DNA from: Dreissena polymorpha
Lineage: Eukaryota; Mollusca; Bivalvia; Myida; Dreissenidae
DNA length: 64,000 bases
Direction of reading: 5' to 3'
Assembly (NCBI RefSeq): GCF_020536995.1
Contig: NC_068369.1
Location: 17,362,921 to 17,426,920 of the forward strand
How positions within the stretch are numbered: the first letter of the stretch is position 1; each line of letters starts with the position of its first letter. A program made the translations under genes and the position numbers. Under the pieces are notes generated by a model, which was not told the DNA's origin, searched no databases, and worked only from the letters and a program-made list of their open reading frames with translations. Shown in pieces: positions 13,332 through 25,500 of the stretch.

Positions 13332-13340
13332 CTATATATA
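13332..13340 (+). promoter_or_regulatory. Candidate TATA box of gene 1
   Basis: CTATATATA lies about 160 bp upstream of the first in-frame ATG of the signal-peptide exon. The TATA and the following ACTACAAGTACTACAAGGCA are preserved in the paralogue (50534-50542). The spacing allows a 5' UTR of roughly 130 nt. There is no transcript evidence here. Confidence 0.3.
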
Positions 13341-13490
13341 CTACAAGTACTACAAGGCAATATTGAAATTGTAACCCTGCAAACAGAAAACGACCGCTCA
13401 ATAACAAGTATTGCTAATTACAACGGTTATAGCTTATCCATTATGTCAACAGTTATCAGCGCTCAAGATTTCTGATCGAAGGACGTGCTA

Positions 13491-13572
13491 ATGATATTTA
13501 TGATGACGACAAAAATCAAGAATTTTCGTGGATCGAAAGGACATCTCCTGCTTTTCCTTACGATTTTATTAT
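13491..13572 (+). CDS. Gene 1 exon 1: signal peptide
   Basis: Three in-frame ATGs (13491, 13500, 13503) open a short frame: a basic start (TTKIKNFRGSKGH) followed by a hydrophobic core, LLLFLTILL. It ends in a strong donor, T/GTAAGTATAG, leaving one base. The paralogue at 50693-50774 keeps frame and donor, with M4T, K8Q and L23F changes plus silent ones, which supports a real coding exon. The residual base joins in phase with exon 2 at 16123. I chose the first ATG because the second copy keeps it, while the ATG at 13500 is ACG there. Confidence 0.75.
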
Positions 13573-16500
13573 GTAAGTATAGCATAACTTGTTCAGTGTA
13601 ACTATATGATCATATAAAAACAAATACGGTTCAACAGTAGTTCTAATACAGTTAGTTTAAATAATAATTGATTTACGAGCAATTTCTTGTACGTCCATTT
13701 AAATTGAGAGGAGGTTGAAATTAACAAACGTTGGTAAATTGTTTTCAGGTAATTTTTGTTTAGCATGTTTATTTTGGTTTACAACTTTGATATTTTACAA
13801 TGATATTATTGTTTAATGAATCCCCATAGGTTTTATAGGTGCTCTGTATGTATTGTCCCTTTGCATACAAATATTTACCTACTTCTCGAAAGCGTTAACA
13901 ATTTTCTCAAATAAGGGGATGCCGATATCCCATATAATCATGATAAAACTTTAAAATGTTTCGCTCTTAGTACTAGCTAATATTATGAATGTCTTTTCGG
14001 AGTGTATTACAATGAAATCTTATTAATATTAAACGCTCGCTCCGCGTGTTGTCGCTGTTATTTAGTGGACAGTATAAGCGCGTCGAACTGGGGATAATTT
14101 AAATGAGATTGAATTCTCTCGCCCTTTGACAAAAAAGGTATCACAAGATTTCACAAAGATTACCAAACTAAAGAATATTAACGTATATATAAATTCAAAA
14201 GATTTACCTCTTTGCGTTCTAAAAAACCATACGAAACTGGCAAAGATAATATTAAAGTAATTACATGTATCGACTCAAGCTTATTCACAGTTTGTCAAAG
14301 TGACACATTTCCAAAAATAATATATATATATATATATAGAAATAATACATGCATTATAATCAAACAAACAAAATTATCTCCCCTGACTAAGGCAAATGTT
14401 AAAATATGTGTTCGTTTATTTGTTATCATAAAAAATGCTAATAAAAATACAGGTGTTTATAGAAAATTTAGCAAATTTTTCAATCACTGACAATGGTTTG
14501 TATTAGGTTACATTTTGTATTGCCTGCACGGTTTTGTACTTGCGTACTGACTTTTACTTCTCATGAGCACGCACATTTATTGTATGTCATTGTTAGTCTA
14601 ATTATTTAAAACTATTCCAAACAACAGTTGTTTTTTAACAACATTTATTAAATATGAAAAAATAAGACAATATGTAAACAACTTCATTTAACAAATAGCA
14701 ATTTCATGTTATTCTGTAAAAACGATTATATTCCGAAGATAAATATTCACGATTAAGTGTTAAATTACCTCATAAACGCTCATGTTTGTTGTTTTTAGAT
14801 CGATTACAATTTTTGTACAGATTCTAAAGAGATTAATATTCGTTTTCCTGCTTTGTAAAGTTTTACTCAAATTAGCTTTAAAAATGGCAATCATACATCG
14901 AAACGTAAAAAAAACTCGTTTGACATAATATAATTGTATAAAGTTTCGAAATTTGGGTATAAGTTTGCGCTTTGCAACATTGCGTTATGCAGGCTACAAT
15001 CTTAATTTGATAAAGGAATTATTTCTAATAAACATAAATGTTTTATTTCGTACGAAAGCACGTCGATTTTACATCACTGCACTATGTAATTAAGAAGTTA
15101 ATATGATTTTAATTTTCATACCAAAAAGCATGAAACATGTCAATTTTAAAATGATTACAACATTCATTTTAAGATATTTCTTTAAAAAAATTCTTAACAA
15201 CAACATTAAAATAATACTTGAATAACTAACTACCTTACTTACTTTTTACATAATGATATGCCCATGTATCGCTTTGGTGATTCAGATGACTGTATCTTAG
15301 GGGCCGTGCTCTGTGACAAAGGGGGTTAATGCATGTGCGTAAAGTGTCGTCCCACTTTCCGCTTTTATGATATTTTCCGTTTCAAGAGAGTCTCTTCTTT
15401 GCACAAATAAAGTTAAGGCGGAAAGTGTCGTCCCTGATTAGCCTGTGAGGACTGCACTGGCTAGTCAGGGACGACACTTTATGCACATGCATTAAACCGT
15501 TGTTGCTTTTTTGCAGAGAACGCGGCTCATATAAATATATTTTGTATTCTTTTAAAATAAATTACGCAACCGAGGCGTACATTTAACATTGAATTCTTTA
15601 AGCTTTCCTTGTTGTGCATAACAAAGCTGCAAACGGCGTTAATCCATTAAAAATGTTTATTAAGTTTAATATTTAAGTTAACTTAAGCTTATTAAGTATA
15701 ATTAGGTAAACATAATTGAAAGACTTCGGTTAAAATTTAGACAATCTACGACATACGCTAAATAAAGGTTTAACAATTCAGTTATTTTATGCATGTTTGA
15801 CGACATGAAACGTGTTGTTGTTATTCATTCATTATTTATTGAAATACAGTAAAACTCGTTTAAACATTTAAATTAAAAAAAGCATCAGCATCCTTTTGTA
15901 TTTTATGTCCTAATGATTGTGAATTCCTGGTTTTTTTTAATTTGTTAAATGTCAACACTATTAGAGTTGGTCATACACCAAATAAAACAATTTTGGAAGG
16001 TTTGATACTACATTCTAATATTAATAACATACTCCAGTGTGGCAACGACGTCGATTATCAAAATGCAATGTATGTATACCTTGTAGATACACAAACAAAG
16101 GAGGTTATCAGCACGACAACAGTGTCGGATTCCACATCTTCTGGCACAATTACGGTCACATCTTCTGACAGCATTACACCCATATCTTCTGATACCATTA
16201 CAGTGACATCTTCTGACACAATTACGGCCACATCTTCTGATACCATTACAGTCACAACTTCTGACACAATTACGGCCACATCTTCTGACAGCATTACACC
16301 CACATCTTCCGATACCATAACAGTCACATCTTCTGACACAATTACGGCCACATCTTCTGATACCATTACAGTAACATCTTCTGACACAATTACGGCCACA
16401 TCTTCTGACACAAATACAGCCACATCTTCTGATACCATTACAGTCACATCTTCTGACACAATTACGGCCACATCGTCTGACAGCATTCCTCTCGCATCGT

Positions 16501-19500
16501 CTGATACCATTACAGTCACATCATCTGACACAATTACGGCCACATCTTCTGATACCATTACAATCACATCGTCTGACACATTTACGGCCACATCTTCTGA
16601 CAGCATTACACCCACATTTTCTGATACCATTACACCCACATCTTCTGATACCATTACAGTTACATCTTCTGACACAATTACGGCCACATCTTCTGATACC
16701 ATTACAGTCACATCTTTTGAAACAATTACGGCCACATCTTCTGACAGCATTACACTCACATCTTCTGATACCACAACAGTCACAACATCTGACACAATTA
16801 CGACCACATCTTCTGACAGCATTACACCCACATCTTCTGATACCATTACAGTCACATCTTCTGACACAATTACGGCCACATCTTCTGATACCAATACAGT
16901 CACATCTTCTGACACAATTACGGCCACATCTTCTGACAGCATTACACCCATATCTTCTGATACCATTACAGTCACATCTTCTGACACAATTACGGCAACA
17001 TCTTCTGATACCATTACAGTCACATCTTCTGACACAATTACGGCCACATCTTCTGACACAATTACGGCCACATCTTCTGATACCATTACAGTCACATCTT
17101 CTGACACAATTATGGCCACATCTTCTGACAGCATTACACCCACATCTTCTGATACCATTACAGTCACCTCTTCTGACACAATTACGGCCACATCTTCTGA
17201 TACCATTACAGTCACATCTTCTGACACAATTATGGCCACATCTTCTGACAGCATTACACCCACATCTTCTGATACCATTACAGTCACATCTTCTGACACA
17301 ATTACGGCCACATCTTCTGATACCATGACAGTCACATCTTCTGACACAATTACGGCCACATCTTCTGATACCATTACAGTCACATCTTCTGACAGAATTA
17401 CGGCCACATCTTCTGACACAATTACGGCCACATCTTCTGATACCATTACAGTCACATCTTCTGACACAATTACGGCCACATCTTCTGATACCATTACAGT
17501 CACATCTTCTGACACAATTACGGCCACATCTTCTGATACCATTACAGTCACATCTTCTGACACAATTACGGCCACATCTTCTGACACAATTACGGCCACA
17601 TCTTCTGATACCATTACAGTCACATCTTCTGACACAATTACGGCCACATCTTCTGATACCATTACAGTCACATCTTCTGACACAATTACGGCCACATCTT
17701 CTGACAGCATTACACCCACATCTTCTGATACCATTACAGTCACATCTTCTGACACAATTATGGCCACATCTTCTGATACCATTACAGTCACATCTTCTGA
17801 CACCATAACGGCCACATCTTCTGACACAATTACGGCCACATCTTCTGATACCATAACAGTCACATCTTCTGACACAATTACGGCCACATCTTCTGACAGC
17901 ATTTCTCCCGCATCTTCTGATACCATTACAGTCACATCTTCTGACACAATTACGGCCACATCTTCTGACAGCATTTCTCCCGCACCTTCTGATACCATTA
18001 CAGTCACATCTTCTGACACAATTACGGCCACATCGTCTGACAGCATTCCTCTCGCATCTTCTGATACCATTACAATCACATCTTCTGACACATTTACGGC
18101 CACATCTTCTGACAGCATTACACCCACATCTTCTGATACCATTACAGTCACATCTTCTGACACAATTACGGCCACATCTTCTGATACCATTACAGTCACA
18201 TCTTCTGACACAATTGCGGCCACATCTTCTGATACCATTACAGTCACATCTTCTGACACAATTGCGGCCACATCTTCTGAAACAATTACGGCAACATCTT
18301 CTAACAGCATTACACCCACATCTTCTGATACCATTACAGTCACATCTTCTGACACAATTACGGCCACATCATCTGACACAACAACGGCCACATCTTCTGA
18401 TACCATTACAGTCATATCTTCTGACACAATTACGGCCACATCTTCTGACAGCATTACACCCACATCTTCTGATACCATTACAGTCACATCTTCTGACACA
18501 ATTACGGCCACATCTTCTGATACCATTACAGTTACATCTTCTGACACAATTACGGCCACATCTTCTGATACCATTACAGACGCATCTTCTGACACAATTA
18601 CGGCCACATCTTCTAGTACCAATACAGTCACATCTTCTGACACAATTACGGCCACATCTTCTGACAGCATTACACCCACATCTTCTGATACCATTACAGT
18701 CACATCTTCTGACACAATTACGGCCATATCATCTGACACAACAACGGCCACATCTTCTGATACCATTACAGTCATATCTTCTGACACAATTACGGCCACA
18801 TCTTCTCACAGCATTACACCAACATCTTCTGATACCATTACAGTCACATCTTCTGACACAATTACGGCCACATCTTCTGTTACCATTACAGTTACATCTT
18901 CTGACACAATTACGGCCACATCTTCTGATACCATTACAGTCGCATCTTCTGACACAATTACGGCCACATCTTCTGATACCATTACAGTCACATCTTCTGA
19001 CACAATTACGGCCACATCTTCTGACAGCAGTACACCCACATCTTCTGATACAATTACAGTCACATCTTCTGACACAATTACGGCCACATCTTCTGACACC
19101 CTTACAGCCATATCTTCTGACACAATAACGGCCTTATCTTCTGAGAGCATTACACCTACATCTTCTGATACCATTACAGTCACATCTTCTGACACAATTA
19201 CGGCCACATCTTCTGATATCAATACAGTCACATCTTCTGACACAATTTCGGCCACTTCTTCTGACAGCATTACACACACATCTTTTTATACAATTACTGT
19301 CACATCTTCTGACACAATTACGGCCACATCTTCTGACACCCTTACAGCCATATCTTCTGACACAATAACGGCCTTATCTTCTGAGAGCATTACACCTACA
19401 TCTTCTGATACCATTACAGTCACATCTTCTGACACAATTATGGCCACATCTTCTGACAGCATTACACCCACATCTTCTGATACCATTACAGTCACCTCTT

Positions 19501-22500
19501 CTGACACAATTACGGCCACATCTTCTGATACCATTACAGTCACATCTTCTGACACAATTATGGCCACATCTTCTGACAGCATTACACCCACATCTTCTGA
19601 TACCATTACAGTCACATCTTCTGACACAATTACGGCCACATCTTCTGATACCATTACAGTCACATCTTCTGACACAATTACGGCCACATCTTCTGATACC
19701 ATTACAGTCACATCTTCTGACACAATTACGGCCACATCTTCTGACACAATTACGGCCACATCTTCTGATACCATTACAGTCACATCTTCTGACACAATTA
19801 CGGCCACATCTTCTGATACCATTACAGTCACATCTTCTGACACAATTACGGCCACATCTTCTGATACCATTACAGTCACATCTTCTGACACAATTACGGC
19901 CACATCTTCTGACACAATTACGGCCACATCTTCTGATACCATTACAGTCACATCTTCTGACACAATTACGGCCACATCTTCTGATACCATTACAGTCACA
20001 TCTTCTGGCACAATTACGGCCACATCTTCTGACAGCATTACACCCACATCTTCTGATACCATTACAGTCACATCTTCTGACACAATTACGGCCACATCTT
20101 CTGATACCATTACAGACACATCTTCTGACACCATAACGGCCACATCTTCTGACACAATTACGGCCACATCTTCTGATACCATAACAGTCACATCTTCTGA
20201 CACAATTACGGCCACATCTTCTGACAGCATTTCTCCCGCATCTTCTGATACCATTACAGTCACATCTTCTGACACAATTACGGCCACATCTTCTGACAGC
20301 ATTTCTCCCGCATCTTCTGATACCATTACAGTCACATCTTCTGACACAATTACGGCCACATCGTCTGACAGCATTCCTCTCGCATCTTCTGATACCATTA
20401 CAATCACCTCTTCTGACACATTTACGGCCACATCTTCTGACAGCATTACACCCACATCTTCTGATACCATTACAGTCACATCTTCTGACACAATTACGGC
20501 CACATCTTCTGATACCATTACAGTCACATCTTCTGACACAATTGCGGCCACATCTTCTGATACCATTACAGTCACATCTTCTGACACAATTGCGGCCACA
20601 TCTTCTGAAACAATTACGGCCACATCTTCTGACAGCATTACACCCACATCTTCTGATACCATTACAGTCACATCTTCTGACACAATTACGGCCACATCAT
20701 CTGACACAACAACGGCCACATCTTCTGATACCATTACAGTCATATCTTCTGACACAATTACGGCCACATCTTCTGACAGCATTACACCCACATCTTCTGA
20801 TACCATTACAGTCATATCTTCTGACACAATTACGGCCACATCTTCTGTTACCATTACAGTTACATCTTCTGACACAATTACGGCCACATCTTCTGATACC
20901 ATTACAGTCGCATCTTCTGACACAATTACGGCCACATCTTCTGATACCATTACAGTCACATCTTCTGACACAATTACGGCCACATCTTCTGACAGCAGTA
21001 CACCCACATCTTCTGATACAATTACAGTCACATCTTCTGACACAATTACGGCCACATCTTCTGACACCCTTACAGCCATATCTTCTGACACAATAACGGC
21101 CTTATCTTCTGAGAGCATTACACCTACATCTTCTGATACCATTACAGTCACATCTTCTGACACAATTACGGCCACATCTTCTGATATCAATACAGTCACA
21201 TCTTCTGACACAATTACGGCCACATCTTCTGACAGCATTACACACACATCTTTTGATACAATTACTGTCACATCTTCTGACTCAATTACGGCCACATCTT
21301 CTGACAGCATTACACCCACATCTTCTGATACCATAACAGTCACATCGTCTGACACAATTACGGCCACATCTTCTGATACCATTACAGTCACATCTTCTGA
21401 CACAATTACGGTCATATCTTCTGATACCATTATAGTAACATCTTCTGACACAATTACGGCTACATCTTCTGATACAATTACAGTCACATCCTCTGACATA
21501 ATTACGGCCACATCTTCTGACACAATTACGGCCACATCTTCTGACACAATTACGGCCACATCTTCTGATACCATTACAGTCACATCTTCTGACCCATTTA
21601 CGGCCACATCTTCTGATACCATTACGGTCACATCTTCTGACTCAATTACGGCCACATCTTCTGATACAATTACACCCACATCTTCTGATACCATTACAGT
21701 CACATCTTCTGACACAATTACGGCCACATCGTCTGACACAATTACGGCCACTTCTTCTGATACCATTACAGTCACACCTTCTGACACAATAACGACCTCA
21801 TCTTCTGATAGCATTACAGTCACATCTTCTGACACAATTACGGCCACATCTTCTGATACAATTACGGCCACATCTTTTGACAGCATTACACCCACATCTT
21901 CTGATACCATTACAGTCACATCTTCTGACACAATTACGGCCACATCTTCTGTTACCAATACAGTCACATCTTCTGGCACAATTTCGGCCACATCTTCTGA
22001 CACAATTACGGCCACATCTTCTGTTACCAATACAGTCACATCTTCTGTCACAATTACGGCCACATCTTCTGACAGCATTACACCCACATCTTCTGATACC
22101 ATAACAGTCACATCTTCTGACACAATTACGGCCACATCTTCAGATACAATTACAGTCACATCTTCTGACACAATTACGGCCACATCTTCTGACAGCATTA
22201 CATCCACATCTTCTGATACCATTACAGTCGCATCTTCTGACACAATTACGGCCACATCTTCTGATACCATTACGTTCGCATCTTCTGACACAATTACGGC
22301 CACATCTTCTGACACAATTACGGTCACATCTTCTGACAGCATTACACCCACATCTTCTGATACCATTACAGTCACATCTTCTGACACAATCACGGCCACA
22401 TCTTCTGACACAATTACGGCCACATCTTCTAATACCAATACAGTCACATCTTCTGACACAATTACGGCCACATCTTCTGACAGCATTACACCCACATCTT

Positions 22501-25500
22501 CTGATACCATTACAGTCATAACTTCTGACTCAATTACGGCCACATCTTCTTATACCATTACAGTCACATCTTCTGACACAATTACGGCCACATCTTCTGA
22601 CAGCATTACACCGACATCTTCTGATACCATTACAGTCACATCTTCTGACACAATTACGGCCACATCTTCTGATACCATTACTCCCGCTTCTTCTGATACC
22701 ATTACAGTCACATCTTCTGTCACAATTACGGCCACATCTTCTGACAGCAATACTCCCACGTCTTCTGATACCATGACTGTCACATCTTCTGACACAATTA
22801 CGGCCACATCTTCAGATACAATTACATTCACATCTTCTGACACAATTACGGCCACATCTTCTGACAGCATTACACCGACATCTTCTGATACCATTACAGT
22901 CGCATTTTCTGACACAATTACGGCCACATCTTCTGATACCATTACGGTCGCATCTTCTGACACAATTACGGCCACATCTTCTGATACCATTACGGTCGCA
23001 TCTTCTGACACAATTACGGCCACATATTCTGACACAATTACGGTCATATCTTCTGACAGCATTACACCTACATCTTCTGATACCATTACACCCACATCTT
23101 CTGACACAATCACGGCCACATCTTCTGACACAATTACGGCCACATCTTCTGATACCAATACAGTCACATCTTCTGACACAATTACGGCCACATCTTCTGA
23201 CAGCATTACACCCACATCTTCTGATACCATTACAGTCACATCTTCTGACACAATTACGGCCATATCTTCTTATACCATTACAGTAACATCTTCTGACACA
23301 ATTACTGCCACATCTTCTGACAGCATTACACCCACATCTTCTGATACCATTACAGTCACATCTTCTGACACAATTACGGCCACATCTTCTGATACCATTA
23401 CTCCCGCTTCTTCTGATACCATTACAGTCACATCTTCGGTCACAATTACGGCCACATCTTCTGACACAATTACACCCACATCTTCTGATACCATAACAGT
23501 CACATCTTCTGACACAATTACGGCCACATCTTCAGATACAATTACAGTCACATCTTCTGACACAATTACGGCCACATCTTCTGACAGCATTACATCCACA
23601 TCTTCTGAGACCATTACAGTCACATCTTCTGACACAATTACGGCCACATCTTCTGATACCATTACAGTCGCATCTTCTGACACAATTACGGCCACATCTT
23701 CTGACACAATTACTGTCACATCTTCTGACAGCATCACACCCACATCTTCTGATACCATTACAGTCACATCTTCTGACACAATCACGGCCACATCTTCTGA
23801 CACAATTACGGCCACATCTTCTGATACCAATACAGTCACATCTTCTGACACAATTACGGCAACATCTTCTGACAGCATTACACCCACATCTTCTGATACC
23901 ATTACAGTCACATCTTCTGACACAATTACGACCACATCTTCTTATACCATTACAGTCACATCTTCTGACACAATTACGGCCACATCTTCTGACAGCATTA
24001 CACCGACATCTTCTGATACCATTACAGTCACATCTTCTGACACAATTACGGCCACATCTTCTGATACCATTACTCCCGCTTCTTCTGATACCATTACAGT
24101 CACATCTTCTGTCACAATTACGGCCACATCTTCTGACACAATTACACCCACATCTTCTGATACCATAACAGTCACATCTTCTGACACAATTACGGCCACA
24201 TCTTCAGATACAATTACAGTCCCATCATCTGACACAATTACGGCCACGTCTTCTGACAGCATTACAGTCACATCTTCTGATACCATTACAGTCACATCTT
24301 CTGACACAATTACGGCCACATCTTCTGATACCATTATAGTCGCATCTTCTGACACAATTACGGCCACATCTTCTGACACAATTACGGTCACATCTTCTGA
24401 CAGCATTACACCCACATCTTCTGATACCATTACAGTCAAATCTTCTGACACAATTACGGCCACATTTTCTGACACAATTACGGCCACATCTTCTGATACA
24501 AATACAGTCACATCTTCTGACACAATTACGGCCACATCTTCTGACAGCATTACACCCACATCTTCTGATACCATTACAGTCACATCTTCTGACACAATTA
24601 CGGCCACATCTTCTGATACAAGTACAGTCACATCTTCTGACACAATTACGGCCACATCTTCTGACAGCATTACACCCACATCTTCTGATACAATTACAGT
24701 CTCATCTTCTGACACAATTACGGCCACATCTTCTGACACAATTACAGTAATATCTTCTGACACGATTACGGCCACATCTTCTGACAGCATTACACCCACA
24801 TCTTCTGACACCATTACAGTCACATCTACTGACACCAGTACAGCCACATCTATTGACACAAGTACAGCCACATCTACTGACACAAGTACAGCCACGTCTA
24901 CTGGTACCAGCTCAGTCACAGCTACTGGCACCATTACAACAACATCTACTGACACCATTACAGCCACATCTACTGACACAAGTACAGTCACAGCTACTGG
25001 CACCAGTACACCCACATCTACTGACACCAGTACAACCATATCTACTGACACCATTACAGCAACATTTACCGCCACCAGTACAGCCACAACCACTGACACT
25101 AGCACAGCCACGTCTCCTGACATGAGTACAGCAACAGCTACAGACACGAGTACAGCCACCAGTATATTAACATCATCTCCCACTTCTTCAATACAGACAT
25201 CTTTCACCATGACATTCACTGCATCTGCCTCCAGTACAATAACGTTTACTTCATTACCTACGTCGACGATTGTTGCTACCTCTTCAAGCGTTTTGTCAAC
25301 ATCAACGATACAACCGACAAGTACTTCTGCTGTTGCATCATCATCCACTTCTGGTAATTATTTTATAGATACTTGTGTGAGATTGGTTATAAGCCACGTT
25401 TCAGTTCATGCATCGGATTAATAAATATACGAGTATACATTAAGCTCAAAATCTCTTATAATAGTTTCAATAATAGAAAATGGTAATACATGTATTGTAC

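Larger units (their letters stand above)
10918..16122. repeat. Segmental duplication, copy 1 (5' region of gene 1)
   Basis: This 5.2-kb stretch aligns colinearly with 44005-56950. Anchors are CGCGATTTCCAAGTAT (10921) with CGCGATTTCGAAGTAT (44011), GTGCTTGGGAGCGGTATTTT (12120) with its match at 45142, CTTGACTGCCTCTTTAAGA (12468/45499), CTATATATACTACAAGTAC (13332/50534), the signal-peptide exon, and the MITE at 15326/56161. The offset is about 33 kb at the 5' edge and grows to 40.8 kb at the repeat exon because copy 2 contains several insertions. By eye, identity is about 85% at the 5' edge and about 95% near the repeat exon. Confidence 0.9.

Noticed and set aside
14212-14490. 92-codon open frame in intron 1
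   Set aside because: It is not preserved in the paralogue (about 52360-52560) and contains a TA-repeat translation.
16717-21096. Plus-strand HLLTQLRPHLLIPLQS frames
   Set aside because: These are a second open frame of the same 24-bp unit, interrupted wherever a variant creates a stop. They have no start or splice context.
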